Part shown: positions 8,754-16,944 of the stretch, one piece after another
How the letters are laid out: every line of letters begins with the position of its first letter
Position numbering within the stretch: position 1 is the first letter of the stretch
DNA from: Alphaproteobacteria bacterium UBA7314
GTDB taxonomy: Bacteria; Pseudomonadota; Alphaproteobacteria; MPNO01; UBA830
Direction of reading: 5' to 3'
Assembly: GCA_002471575.1 (NCBI GenBank)
Contig: DKQG01000012.1
Span: 9,203 to 73,202 of the forward strand
Length of the DNA stretch: 64,000 nt
Translations under genes and position numbers: made by a program
Notes under the pieces: generated by a model
What the model saw: only the letters and a program-made list of their open reading frames with translations
Told to the model about the DNA's origin: nothing
Database searches by the model: none

Positions 8754-9908
8754 ATGACCGATGAATATGCAGATATCCGGGAACAAGTGCAGAAGCTTTG
8801 CTCGCAGTACCCCGGCGAATACTGGCGCAAGCTTGACGCAGAACGGGCCTATCCTACTGAATTCGTCCAGGCGCTGACCGAAGCTGGCTACCTATCCGTG
8901 TTGATCCCCGAGGAATTCGGCGGATCCGGGCTCGGCATTACGGCGGCGGCCGTCATCATGGAGGAGATACAGAAGTCCGGCTGTAACGGCGGCGCCTGCC
9001 ACGCGCAGATGTACACCATGGGCACCGTGCTGCGGCATGGTTCGGACGAACAAAAACAGAAATACCTGCCGGGAATCGCCTCCGGCGAACTGCGATTGCA
9101 GGCGTTCGGCGTTACCGAACCGACCAGCGGCACCGACACGCTGAGCCTCCGGACGACGGCCGTAAAGAACGGCGACGGCGATTACGTTATCAACGGCCAG
9201 AAAATTTGGACGTCGCGCGTCGAACACTCCGACCTGATGATGTTGCTGGCGCGAACGCAGTCGAAGGAAGAAGTTAAAAAGCGCACCGACGGTCTGTCGG
9301 TGTTTATCGTCGATATGCGCGAAGCGCTCGGCAATGGGCTGGAGATCAAGCCGATCCGGACGATGATCAACCATGCGACGACCGAGGTGTTTTTCGACGA
9401 CCTTGTGATCCCGGCAAATTCGCTGGTCGGCGAGGAAGGCAAAGGCTTTCGCTATATCCTCGACGGCATGAACGCCGAACGGATTCTTATCGCCGCCGAA
9501 TGTATCGGCGACGCCCGCTGGTTTGTCCAGAAGGCGACTGACTATGCCAATGACCGACAGGTTTTCGGCCGCGAAATCGGCAAGAACCAGGGTATTCAGT
9601 TCCCCATCGCTGAGGCGTACATGCAGACCGAAGCCGCCAACCTTATGGTCGAACACGCGGCCCGCGTCTACGAAGGTGGTTCGCGCGCCGGTGCAGAGGC
9701 GAATATGGCGAAATACCTGGCTTCCGAAGCCTCTTGGAAAGCCGCCGATATGTGCATGCAGACGCATGGCGGATTCGCGTTCGCGGAAGAGTACGATGTT
9801 GAACGCAAGTTCCGCGAGACGCGGCTTTACAGAATTGCGCCAATTTCGAACAACCTGGTGCTATCGTTCATCGCCGAACACGTGCTCGGTCTGCCGAAAT
9901 CCTATTGA
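8754..9908 (+). CDS. Acyl-CoA dehydrogenase
   Basis: A 384-residue flavoenzyme with the classic acyl-CoA dehydrogenase layout. It has an N-terminal helical domain, the FAD/substrate-binding segment FGVTEPTSGTDTLSLRTTA (near residue 120) with IWTSRVEHSD (about 155), and a C-terminal helical domain ending in HGGFAFAEEYDVERKFRETR. It should oxidise a short or modified acyl-CoA and pass electrons to ETF. The next two genes encode a class III CoA-transferase and a MaoC-like hydratase, which suggests activation, oxidation and hydration of one organic acid. The exact acyl group cannot be told. The upstream palindrome probably controls the operon. Confidence 0.92.
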   Translation: MTDEYADIREQVQKLCSQYPGEYWRKLDAERAYPTEFVQALTEAGYLSVLIPEEFGGSGLGITAAAVIMEEIQKSGCNGGACHAQMYTMGTVLRHGSDEQKQKYLPGIASGELRLQAFGVTEPTSGTDTLSLRTTAVKNGDGDYVINGQKIWTSRVEHSDLMMLLARTQSKEEVKKRTDGLSVFIVDMREALGNGLEIKPIRTMINHATTEVFFDDLVIPANSLVGEEGKGFRYILDGMNAERILIAAECIGDARWFVQKATDYANDRQVFGREIGKNQGIQFPIAEAYMQTEAANLMVEHAARVYEGGSRAGAEANMAKYLASEASWKAADMCMQTHGGFAFAEEYDVERKFRETRLYRIAPISNNLVLSFIAEHVLGLPKSY

Positions 9909-9936
9909 TGAACACTCGGTGTTCAGACTCAGCCGG

Positions 9937-9999
9937 CCCTCTCCCCCTCCCGGCTACCCATAGGGGCGACCCAGTGGCTAGCCGAAAGAGGAAGGGGAA
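9937..9999. repeat. Degenerate copy of a dispersed palindromic element
   Basis: CCCTCTCCCCCTCCCGGCTA followed by CCCATAGGGG..., then TGGCTAGCCG and AGAGGAAGGGG, forms an imperfect hairpin. It closely resembles the perfect 24-base inverted repeat at 44061-44122 (shared CCCTC..CCCCTCCCGGC..ACCCATA left arm). Both lie just outside coding sequence. I read them as copies of a REP-like intergenic palindrome, this one eroded. Confidence 0.6.
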
Positions 10000-10030
10000 C
10001 GGTGCGTTGTTTTTTCCGAGGAAAAAATAG

Positions 10031-11167
10031 ATGGCCCGGGATGCGCTTAAACCGCTGGAGGGCGTGCTCGTCGTCTCGATGGAACAGGCCGTCGCTGCGC
10101 CTTACTGCGCGTCGCGGCTGGCGGATGCGGGTGCCAGGGTCATTAAGGTGGAACGCGCGGAAGGCGACTTCGCCCGAGCCTACGATTCGGTCGTCCATGG
10201 TGAGAGCGCCTACTTTGTCTGGTTGAACCGTGGCAAGGAATCGCTGACCGCAAACATCAAGGAAGACGGTGACCGCGAACTCCTCTACAGCATCCTCGAT
10301 CAGGCGGACGTGTTTATCCAAAACCTTGCCCCCGGTGCCGCCGCCCGCGCCGGTTTCGGGTCGGACGAGCTGCGCAAGCGTAACCCGCGGCTGATTACCG
10401 TCGACATTTCCGGCTACGGTGAAGAAGGTTCATACGCCGACATGAAAGCGTATGACCTGCTGGTACAGGCGGAATCGGGTCTGTGTTCAATTACTGGCCT
10501 GCCGGAAGGACCGGGGCGGGTCGGCGTATCGGCCTGCGATGTGTCTTGCGGCATGTATTCCTACATGGCGGTGCTCGAAGCGTTGATCGCACGCGACGCC
10601 ACGGGCGAAGGATCGTCGATCAAGACATCGCTGTTCGCCGGCATGGCCGACTGGATGACGGTGCCGCTGCTTCACTACGACTACGGCGAGAAGATCATGC
10701 CGCGGGTCGGATTGAACCACCCGTCGATCCATCCCTACGGCGCGTACGATACGGAGGACGATGGCCAGATCCTGATCGCCATCCAGAATGAACGCGAATT
10801 CGGGCGTCTCTGCGAAACTGTTCTGCTCGATGCGGATCTGCCAAAGGATCCACGCTTCGAAAGCAACGAGGCGCGTTGCGCCAACCGGCCGGAGTTCGAC
10901 GCCGTCATTAACAACATCTTCAATAACACCGACCGCAACGAACTGGTGAGGCGCCTGCGGGCGGCATCCATCGCGTTCGGCGAGGTCAACGACGTCGCCG
11001 GGCTATCTGATCACCCGGCCTTGCGCCGCGTTCAGGTTGGCTCGCCCACCGGCCCGGTCGACATGGTCGCGCCCCCGGCGCTGATCGACAACGGCGTCCG
11101 CGAGTTGGGCGATATTCCGCTGGCCGGTGCACATACGGAAGCAATCAGGAAGGAATTCGGTGCATGA
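10031..11167 (+). CDS. Class III CoA-transferase (CaiB/BaiF family)
   Basis: A 378-residue CaiB/BaiF-family protein that moves CoA between carboxylic acids. Visible family segments are VVSMEQAVAAPYCASRLADA at the N-terminus, LITVDISGYGEEG near residue 125 and KAYDLLVQAESG, where Asp142 aligns with the catalytic aspartate that forms the acyl anhydride. The C-terminal RVGLNHPSIHPYGAYDTEDD segment is also typical. It overlaps the downstream dehydratase by ATGA, so the pair is translationally coupled. The likely role is activation of the acid handled by the neighbouring dehydrogenase and hydratase. Start ATG at 10031, preceded by GAGG. Confidence 0.92.
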   Translation: MARDALKPLEGVLVVSMEQAVAAPYCASRLADAGARVIKVERAEGDFARAYDSVVHGESAYFVWLNRGKESLTANIKEDGDRELLYSILDQADVFIQNLAPGAAARAGFGSDELRKRNPRLITVDISGYGEEGSYADMKAYDLLVQAESGLCSITGLPEGPGRVGVSACDVSCGMYSYMAVLEALIARDATGEGSSIKTSLFAGMADWMTVPLLHYDYGEKIMPRVGLNHPSIHPYGAYDTEDDGQILIAIQNEREFGRLCETVLLDADLPKDPRFESNEARCANRPEFDAVINNIFNNTDRNELVRRLRAASIAFGEVNDVAGLSDHPALRRVQVGSPTGPVDMVAPPALIDNGVRELGDIPLAGAHTEAIRKEFGA

Positions 11168-12018
11168 GCGGAGAAACGGATTTCAGCGGGTGGATCGGCA
11201 AGTCGGAAACCGAGTACGGCGTCGCGTCGGCCTATGCCGCCAACTATTTCACGCTGACGCTGGACCGCGACGACCCGCTGTTCGTGGACGGCGATCCGCT
11301 ACCGCCGGCCTGGCACTATTTTTACTTTCACGAACTGGTGGCCCTAGCGGCAACCGGCGAAGACGGCCATCGCGCTAAGGGCGATTTCATGCCGCCGCTG
11401 CCGTTCCCGCGGCGCATGTGGGCAGGCTCGAAGATGAAATTTGAATCCCCCATCCGCATCGGCGAGCAGGTGAAGAAGGTTATTACCATCGCCGACATCG
11501 CGATGAAGGAAGGCAACTCCGGCAAGATGTGCTTCGTCACCACGACCGAAGAAGTCTTCGGCGAGGACGACCGGCTGACTACCAGCGAGACGCGGACCCA
11601 GGTCTATCGCGAACCGGCGGACCCGAACGCACCGCCGCCGCCGCCGCGCCCTGCGCCCGGCGATCAGGTGTGGACCCGCACCATTCACCCTGGCTCGGTC
11701 CTGCTGTTCCGCTATTCGGCGCTGACAATGAATAGCCACAAGATCCACTACGACAAGGATTACGTGCGCGACGTCGAGGGCTACCCTGGGCTATTGGTTC
11801 ACGGGCCCCTGACCATGACATTGATGCTTGACCTCTTCCGGCGCGAAAATTTCGGTGCGACGATGAAATCGCTGGATCTGCGCGCCGTGTCGCCCATCTA
11901 CGACACAATGGATTTCTCGGTCCACGGCGCCCCCGGCGACGACGGAACTTGCAAGCTGTGGGCGATGACCGGCGACGGCGCGCTGGCGATGACGGCCGAC
12001 GTCACCTACGACGGCTGA
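11164..12018 (+). CDS. MaoC / FAS1-like dehydratase (HTD2-type hydroxyacyl dehydratase)
   Basis: A 284-residue double hot-dog protein. The N-terminal half resembles the FAS1-type dehydratase domain (PAWHYFYFHEL, then PLPFPRRMWAGSKMKFESPI). The C-terminal half has RYSALTMNSHKIHYDKDYVR, then YPGLLVHGPL, with the hydratase His/Asp region in NSHKIHYD. Proteins of this build hydrate mesaconyl-CoA-like or other 2-enoyl-CoA thioesters. The ATGA overlap with the CoA-transferase supports a shared pathway, possibly a branched C4-C5 dicarboxylic acid such as mesaconate or itaconate, but the substrate is inference. A proline-rich linker lies near residues 155-165. Confidence 0.87.
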   Translation: MSGETDFSGWIGKSETEYGVASAYAANYFTLTLDRDDPLFVDGDPLPPAWHYFYFHELVALAATGEDGHRAKGDFMPPLPFPRRMWAGSKMKFESPIRIGEQVKKVITIADIAMKEGNSGKMCFVTTTEEVFGEDDRLTTSETRTQVYREPADPNAPPPPPRPAPGDQVWTRTIHPGSVLLFRYSALTMNSHKIHYDKDYVRDVEGYPGLLVHGPLTMTLMLDLFRRENFGATMKSLDLRAVSPIYDTMDFSVHGAPGDDGTCKLWAMTGDGALAMTADVTYDG

Positions 12019-12069
12019 CCGAGAGCGGCGTTTGTTGCGGGCGGTGTCCCGCCGCTGCCGCTTCGCGTG

Positions 12070-12576
12070 CTAGGTGGCTAGCTTCTTCTGCCGTTGCTCG
12101 GCATAAAGCGGGCAGTGTTGCGGGTTCCACAGTTTTATGACCTTGGGTGTATAGGCTCGGTATTTTTTTTCGCTGGTCGTCGAATGATAATGCACGATGG
12201 CGCGTGATATCGACCCGTTGGCGCGTCGCAGTTTCGAAAACGGCTTCGCCGAATATTGCGCGTTGGCTTCCGGGTCGGGCGTCTGGTCTAGTTTTTCGAA
12301 CGCCTTCGGGTGTTTAATCAGGTTCACCTGCATGCAGCCGACGTCTATGCTCCGGACCCCTTCGGCCTTGTCCCAGCGACCCGATTCGGCCAGCAAAATT
12401 GCCTGCAGGATGTCGGCCGGCAGGCGCATAGCGGACTCGAAGCCGGCGATCATATCCTTGCAGATATCTGAAACGGAATGGTAATTTCCGTCCCCGGCGG
12501 CGTTTCTGGACAGCGGCGCCAACAATCTTGCGAACAGGATTGCTGTCGCAATGAATTTTCCTTGAGGCGGGATCAT
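12070..12576 (-). CDS. SLT-domain lytic transglycosylase with an internal deletion
   Basis: A 168-residue protein related to alphaproteobacterial SLT-type lytic transglycosylases that cut peptidoglycan. The N-terminus is hydrophobic and could be a signal. The glutamate in ILLAESGRWDKA matches the catalytic Glu, and EGVRSIDVGCMQVNL and AIVHYHSTT are family blocks. In homologues about 40 residues, including a Pro-Trp-Thr segment, lie between GRWD and EGVRS. Here the two blocks are fused directly and in frame. The frame is intact, so a short product may still be made, but loss of part of the core fold makes activity doubtful. ATG at 12576. Confidence 0.65.
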   Translation of the reverse strand: MIPPQGKFIATAILFARLLAPLSRNAAGDGNYHSVSDICKDMIAGFESAMRLPADILQAILLAESGRWDKAEGVRSIDVGCMQVNLIKHPKAFEKLDQTPDPEANAQYSAKPFSKLRRANGSISRAIVHYHSTTSEKKYRAYTPKVIKLWNPQHCPLYAEQRQKKLAT

Positions 12577-12716
12577 GTCTTTGGGAACGCAAGAACCGCG
12601 CCGTTTTCAGCCGGCGGGACGGGCAGAGATGGTGCAATGCACCCAAAACGCACGGAACCTAACGATGACGCTTTTATGAAATATCCGAAAAAGCGTTAAT
12701 TTTTGTATATTTTCCC

Positions 12717-12745
12717 TTGTATACAGGTGCATCAGGGAATATATT
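12717..12745 (+). promoter_or_regulatory. Sigma-70-like promoter
   Basis: TTGTAT, a 17-base spacer and TATATT make a good housekeeping-type promoter in an AT-rich stretch without an evident protein gene. It points at the candidate small RNA ending near 12849. Confidence 0.5.
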
Positions 12746-12751
12746 GCAACG

Positions 12752-12849
12752 CAACACAGTTTGATTGTCCAAGCGAATTGTGTTTTTTTCTTTCTTGGAC
12801 TTTTCCTCCCTATTAAACTTAGGCCGCTCTTCGGATCGGCCTTTTTTCT
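12752..12849 (+). ncRNA. Candidate small regulatory RNA (about 98 nt)
   Basis: The segment starts just after a TTGTAT-N17-TATATT promoter and ends in a strong intrinsic terminator. It holds a first hairpin with arms GTCCAAG (12767-12773) and CTTGGAC (12794-12800), an unpaired linker with CCTCCC (12805-12810), and the terminator stem AGGCCG/CGGCCT with a TTCG loop. The CCUCCC stretch complements Shine-Dalgarno sequences, as in several alphaproteobacterial trans-acting RNAs. No open frame of note lies on this strand. Family membership is not established; promoter, linker and terminator together carry the call. Confidence 0.5.
12821..12849 (+). terminator. Intrinsic terminator with TTCG tetraloop
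   Basis: AGGCCG, an inner CTC-TTCG-GAT part and CGGCCT are followed by TTTTTT. No plus-strand protein gene lies upstream within 700 bases, so it most likely ends the candidate small RNA. Confidence 0.75.
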
Positions 12850-12929
12850 TTAAATTCAATATGTTGGAATCGGATTCGCAGGCCCATGCCACAATCCGAT
12901 AATTGCTGCACCACAGCATAAACCGGGCG

Positions 12930-13271
12930 TCATACCGGCGGCGTTGCGTACCCATCGCACAGCGGCCTAGTCATCAGCACTGCATTGGCCCATTTTGCCA
13001 GCTTGCACCCTGCGACCCGAAAACCCAGCCGGATGTGCAGTCCCAGCGACGGTGCCGTGGTCGAGCCAGTGATGACGGAGATCAACTGGCGTTTGTCCAG
13101 CGCCGCGCACCGTTCGTTCACTGCTTCCAGCAGCGCAGCGCCGTATCCGCGGCCGGTTGCCGCCAAGTCGATACAGATCGAGTCCTCGACTGCGAAACGA
13201 TAGGCCAAGCGGTAGCAATATGAGGCTGCCCAATCATAGCAGCGAATGCCTTCGGCCTCCGCGGCCGCCAG
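12930..13271 (-). pseudogene. 5'-truncated GNAT acetyltransferase
   Basis: The open stretch reads YRLAYRFAVEDSICIDLAAT and then GRGYGAALLEAVNERC, the acetyl-CoA-binding R/G-x-x-G-x-G/A part of a GNAT N-acetyltransferase of the phosphinothricin acetyltransferase type. SLGLHIRLGFRVAG and a shortened C-terminal block follow. A TAG at 13274-13272 cuts the frame before the N-terminal 70 or so residues that the family needs, and no such sequence is found upstream in the other minus frames. The C-terminal block also lacks a few usual residues. I read it as a remnant lying downstream of hutG on the same strand. Confidence 0.7.
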
Positions 13272-13336
13272 CTAGTGCAGACCGTCGGCCGTTATGCGGC
13301 GGAACCGTGCTTCCATCCTGGCCGCGTTGGGTGCGC

Positions 13337-13450
13337 TTACACGAAAGTCGCCATCATGTGGATCAGGTAATTTTTGTAAATTTTCGCGAAGGCGGCGATG
13401 TCGTCCGCCTTAGCGTCGCGGTTGTCGAAGGGGCGGTCGCCGTCCGTCAT
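13337..13450 (-). CDS. Small protein overlapping the hutG stop
   Basis: A 37-residue frame (start MTDGDRPFDNRDAKADDIAA, then FAKIYKNYLIHMM) begins with an ATG that overlaps the hutG TGA as ATGA, the arrangement of translationally coupled genes, and ends at TAA 13339-13337. The charged N-terminus followed by an aromatic amphipathic stretch looks protein-like. I do not recognise the family. It could be the surviving N-terminal part of a longer protein, since the sequence downstream of the stop gives no further recognisable coding. Confidence 0.4.
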   Translation of the reverse strand: MTDGDRPFDNRDAKADDIAAFAKIYKNYLIHMMATFV

Positions 13451-14343
13451 TCAGCGGCGAGGTCCTGCGCTGTCAGTTGGGCGAGCGCGACAATCACGTC
13501 GGTCATCTGTGCGGCAACGCGGTCGAACCCTGCGTTCTTTTCGATCCGCACCTCGTTCATATACAGCGCTCGGTTGATCTCGATCTGCACCGTGTGTACG
13601 CCGTCGCGTGGCTTGCCGTAATGCCGCGTCGTGAAGCCACCAGCGAACGGCTTGTTACGGGCGACCGCATAGCCAAAGCCCGCGATCGTGCGCTCGATCG
13701 CGTCGGTGATATAGGGGGCGCAGGTACTACCGAAACAATCGCCGACCACGAAATCGGCGCGGCCGCGCCCGACGTCCGGGTCGAGCGGGCCGCCAATCGA
13801 CGGCATCGAGTGACAATCCACCACCACCGCATAGCCGAACCGCTTGCGCGTCTCGTGGATCAGGGTTTCGAGTGCCTTGTGATAGGGCCGGTAATAGGCG
13901 TGGATGCGCTCCGCGGCTTCCGAAAAAGTCAGCTTGCGAGGGTAAATGTCCTGTCCGCTGGACACCACCCGCGCGATGGTGCCGAGCCCGGCGGCGACGC
14001 GGCTGGAATCCGTGTTCACGTAATCGGGCAGCTTGTCGGAGAACATTCCCTGGTCGAGTTCGAAAGGCTCACGGTTGGCATCGATAAACGCGCGCGGGAA
14101 CGTCGCCCGTAGTAGCGGCGCGCCAAACTCTGGCGCCGCGGCAAACAGATCGTCGACGAAACCGTCTTCCGACCGACGCAGCGATACCGGATCCAGCCTA
14201 GCGCCGTCGACGAAATCGGCCGGATAGTCGCGCCCGCTGTGCGGCGAGGCGAACACCAGCGGCACGGATTGTGCATCCGGATGGTCGATTAGGAAGGGCG
14301 GCACGGGCGCCGGAGACGCTGACGCGGGATCTTTCACTGACAT
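13447..14343 (-). CDS. hutG: N-formylglutamate amidohydrolase
   Basis: A 298-residue hydrolase of the N-formylglutamate deformylase family, which releases formate and glutamate in histidine breakdown or acts on related N-formyl amino acids. Family blocks are visible: VFASPHSGRDYP near residue 30, RATFPRAFIDANREPFELD near 80, VVDCHSMP near 170 (metal-binding Asp/His) and RHYGKPRDGVHTVQIEINRA near 235. No other hut gene is nearby. In alphaproteobacteria this gene commonly sits next to cpdR, as it does here (the cpdR copy is broken). ATG start at 14343. Confidence 0.92.
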   Translation of the reverse strand: MSVKDPASASPAPVPPFLIDHPDAQSVPLVFASPHSGRDYPADFVDGARLDPVSLRRSEDGFVDDLFAAAPEFGAPLLRATFPRAFIDANREPFELDQGMFSDKLPDYVNTDSSRVAAGLGTIARVVSSGQDIYPRKLTFSEAAERIHAYYRPYHKALETLIHETRKRFGYAVVVDCHSMPSIGGPLDPDVGRGRADFVVGDCFGSTCAPYITDAIERTIAGFGYAVARNKPFAGGFTTRHYGKPRDGVHTVQIEINRALYMNEVRIEKNAGFDRVAAQMTDVIVALAQLTAQDLAAE

Positions 14344-14457
14344 AACCCTGATTTAGACCAAACTCTACGTGTTGTCATCCGCGCGGGGGAAACGCCAAAC
14401 CGCGTTACCGCGCCGCATGATATAATTCCGCCAGCGGCGGATATTCCAAACTGAAAA

Positions 14458-14480
14458 TATAATGGTTAGCACATCGTTAA
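14458..14480 (+). promoter_or_regulatory. Promoter with CtrA-like box upstream of cpdR
   Basis: TATAAT (14458-14463) is followed by TTAG-N7-TTAA (14466-14480), one mismatch from the CtrA consensus TTAA-N7-TTAA. cpdR is a known CtrA-controlled gene in Caulobacter, and the broken cpdR begins 114 bases downstream. Confidence 0.4.
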
Positions 14481-14593
14481 CCCGCAATTTCAGGATGTTT
14501 ACGCTTTTCTAGGGGGCGGGGTTTAGCACTAGTATCCGCGGCCGATGACCTTCCCGAGTGGCGGCGACACACAAAGGCGCGGACTAAAGACCC

Positions 14594-15033
14594 ATCGCAA
14601 GTATCCTGCTCGCGGAAGACGATTCGTTGCTCCGCACGTTTCTCTCGAGAGCCCTCTGCAAGGCCGGCCCTAAGGAGACTTCCTGCGAGGACGGCGTGTA
14701 AGCCATCGCCACCTGGAACTGCGGGAATACGACCCGCTGCTGGCCGATACCGCGATGCCCGGCATAGACGGGATAGAGCTCGCCCAGCGCGTCAACGCGC
14801 ATCTGCCCGACATCAAGTTGCTGTTAATCACCGGCTTTGCCGCCGTGGCGCTGAAAGCCCAGAAGACCGGCGCCAACCGCAACGCCAAGAGCTTGTCCAA
14901 GCCCTTCCACCTGCGCGAACTGGTGCAGGGGTTTGACCGCATGCTACAGGACGAGGCCGCCAGACGGCCGGCGCGCCTCCCAAGATGCAGGCGCGCGATA
15001 GTGGCGCTTGCCAACCGCCCCCGGAAACGATAA
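14594..15033 (+). pseudogene. cpdR: Broken single-domain response regulator CpdR
   Basis: The first frame reads IASILLAEDDSLLRTFLSRA and then CEDGV before a TAA at 14699-14701. The expected ATG is ATC at 14594. A different frame then carries the rest: LELREYDPLLADTAMPGIDG, IKLLLITGFAAVALK and SKPFHLRELVQGFDRML. Together these rebuild a full CpdR, the receiver that steers ClpXP in the alphaproteobacterial cell cycle. The site in LLADTAMPG retains the phosphoacceptor aspartate. Start loss, a nonsense codon and a frameshift mean no functional product. The tRNA-Val gene 25 bases downstream and hutG upstream confirm the locus. Confidence 0.82.
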
Positions 15034-15057
15034 AACGCGCTGCCTTTTGGGGCACAC

Positions 15058-15132
15058 GGGCGATTAGCTCAGCGGGAGAGCACTTCGTTGACATCGAAGG
15101 GGTCGCTGGTTCAATCCCAGCATCGCCCACCA
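15058..15132 (+). tRNA. tRNA-Val (anticodon GAC)
   Basis: GGGCGAT pairs with ATCGCCC. The D-loop TAGCTCAGCGGGAGAGC, the anticodon arm CTTCG-TTGACAT-CGAAG with anticodon GAC, and the T-loop GGTTCAATCC are all present. The 3' CCA is encoded. It follows the cpdR pseudogene, a linkage common in alphaproteobacteria. Confidence 0.96.
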
Positions 15133-15238
15133 TTTTTCCGTAACATTCATTCTTCTCGTCGGCCGGCCCACATGCCTTGCTCGGCGCCTGCCCTACCTTA
15201 CCAATAGCCACAAGTGCAGCTGAGCTATCCGATAGATA

Positions 15239-15430
15239 TCAGAGACGCGATGCTGCGGTGGACTCGGGGGCAGCGGACGTGACGAAGGTAATCACTGGAT
15301 TGCCTGCGAACTGACGACAGGTCGCGCACAACCTGTTCCTGTACTTGTCCAAATCTGTTCCGAACCAAACCAAGTTAGTCCTAATCCCAGTCATCTGGAA
15401 CGCGCCTCGTTCCCACTTTGCCAGCGTCAT
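15239..15430 (-). CDS. Small hypothetical protein downstream of tRNA-Val
   Basis: A 63-residue frame starting MTLAKWERGAFQMTGIRTNL and containing a Cys-x2-Cys pair in LCATCRQFAG. AGGAG lies seven bases before the ATG at 15430, which favours this start over the ATG two codons upstream. I recognise no family. The rest of the stretch 15133-15495 shows no other feature I can support. The frame lies beside a tRNA gene but nothing integrase-like is present. Confidence 0.35.
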   Translation of the reverse strand: MTLAKWERGAFQMTGIRTNLVWFGTDLDKYRNRLCATCRQFAGNPVITFVTSAAPESTAASRL

Positions 15431-15478
15431 GTCCATCTCCTCTTCTTCCCGGTCACCAGCTTTCCAAGGTGAGTGTGA

Positions 15479-15495
15479 GGGGCCGCAGCGGCCCC
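15479..15495. terminator. GC hairpin at the end of the aldehyde dehydrogenase gene
   Basis: GGGGCCGC-A-GCGGCCCC is a perfect eight-base inverted repeat directly after the stop codon of the minus-strand aldehyde dehydrogenase. There is no T-run, so it may protect the mRNA end or act with Rho rather than be a classical terminator. Confidence 0.45.
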
Positions 15496-16944
15496 TTATT
15501 CCCGCCCTGGAAAGCGTATCCCGGTGAACTTTGTGTAGGAGAGCTCCTCCATGGCGTATTTCACACCCTCGCGGCCGTATCCGCTGTCGCCGACACCGCC
15601 GAACGGGGTCGTATCCATACGAAAGCGACTACCTTCGTTGATCCAGACGGAGCCGACATGCAGCTCTTCCGACACCTTGAAAGCGGTTTCCAGGCTGGAG
15701 GTAAAACACGACGACTGCAGACCGAAGGTGGAATCGTTGGCGATGGCGATGGCGTCGTCAACGTCCTCGGCGGCAATCACCACGGCGACCGGGCCGAAGA
15801 TCTCGTCGGCCACCACGCCGGCGTCGCGAGGCGGCTCCACCAGGATGGTCGGGTGGATGATGGCGCTGTCGCGCTTCAACGGCAGGGCCTCTTTCGCGCC
15901 TGCCGCTACCGCGTCGGCGACCATCTTTTCCACCCGGTCGGCATTGGCGGCGTTGACCATGGGGCCGACGTCGGTTTCCGCCAGCGTCGGGTCGCCGACG
16001 GTGAGCGCTTCTGCCGCGGCAATGAAATGCGGCAAGAAGTCATCCATCGCGGACTGAATCACGATTATGCGCTGGGCGGAAATGCATTGCTGGCCGCTGG
16101 CCTCGAACGCCGACGGCACGATGCGCTTCGCGGCGTCTTCTAGGTCGGCGTCGGCGCAGACGATGTTGGCGGAATTGCCGCCGAGTTCGCCGATAAAAGG
16201 CTTGGCACCTGCCGCACTGGCCAGCGCGTTGCCCGCCGCGGTGCCGCCGGTCAGCGTCACCAGCGCGATGTCCGGGTGCGCGACGAGATGCCTAGTCACG
16301 TCGCGGCGGCAGGCGACCACGTTGACCAGCCCGTCGGGCACGCCGGCGCGGGTGAAGCATTCGGCGATCAGCAGCGCCTCGCCGATGCCCTCAAACGCGG
16401 GCTTGATCAGCACGGCGTTGCCCATGGCGATAGCGGGCGCCAGCTTCTGCATCAGCAAGTTCGACGGTGCGTTAAATGGCGTGAAGGCGGCGATCACACC
16501 GTGTGGGTGATGGCGGGTAAAGCCGAACCGGCCCTTGCCCATGGGCAGCGCATCCAGCGGCAGCACGTCGCCCTCCATACGCAGCAGTTCCTCGGCGCAT
16601 AGGCGCGGAAAGGCGATGGAACGGCCGATCTCCACGCCGCAGGCGCGCCGCGGCTTGCCCAGCGCGCGCATGGTGATGTCGGCGATGGTGTCCCTTTCCT
16701 TTTCGATCTCGTCGGCGGCGGCGCGCAGCCACACGGCGCGTTCCGCAGGGGTGACGTGCAGGTTGGCTTCAAACGCCTCGCGCGCGCTGGCGATGGCAGC
16801 GTCAATGGTGGCGGCGTCGGCCATGGCGACGCGGGAGACAAGTTCGCCGTCCCACGGAGATGTCAGGTCCTCGGTTTTCGCCTCCGGTGTCGGGTGCGGC
16901 CTGCCGCCGATCCACGGCCACGTCGTATGAATATTGTCGGTCAT
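15496..16944 (-). CDS. NAD(P)-dependent aldehyde dehydrogenase
   Basis: A 482-residue aldehyde dehydrogenase superfamily enzyme that oxidises an aldehyde to the acid. The catalytic cysteine is in EASGQQCISAQR and the general-base glutamate in IGELGGNSANIV. The cofactor segment FTPFNAPSNLLMQKLAPAIA and the C-terminal INEGSRFRMDTTPFGG are also present. The sequence leans toward the lactaldehyde/phosphonoacetaldehyde dehydrogenase group, but the substrate is open. I chose ATG 16944 because AGGAGGAGA lies just upstream; the open frame extends further without a good start. It diverges from the SDR gene, so the two share a 116-base control region and may act on the same alcohol/aldehyde series. Confidence 0.92.
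   Translation of the reverse strand: MTDNIHTTWPWIGGRPHPTPEAKTEDLTSPWDGELVSRVAMADAATIDAAIASAREAFEANLHVTPAERAVWLRAAADEIEKERDTIADITMRALGKPRRACGVEIGRSIAFPRLCAEELLRMEGDVLPLDALPMGKGRFGFTRHHPHGVIAAFTPFNAPSNLLMQKLAPAIAMGNAVLIKPAFEGIGEALLIAECFTRAGVPDGLVNVVACRRDVTRHLVAHPDIALVTLTGGTAAGNALASAAGAKPFIGELGGNSANIVCADADLEDAAKRIVPSAFEASGQQCISAQRIIVIQSAMDDFLPHFIAAAEALTVGDPTLAETDVGPMVNAANADRVEKMVADAVAAGAKEALPLKRDSAIIHPTILVEPPRDAGVVADEIFGPVAVVIAAEDVDDAIAIANDSTFGLQSSCFTSSLETAFKVSEELHVGSVWINEGSRFRMDTTPFGGVGDSGYGREGVKYAMEELSYTKFTGIRFPGRE

Noticed and set aside
15058..15495. tRNA-Val as an integration site for a mobile island
   Set aside because: No integrase, no repeat of the tRNA 3' end that I could find, and the tRNA keeps its ordinary hutG/cpdR neighbourhood.
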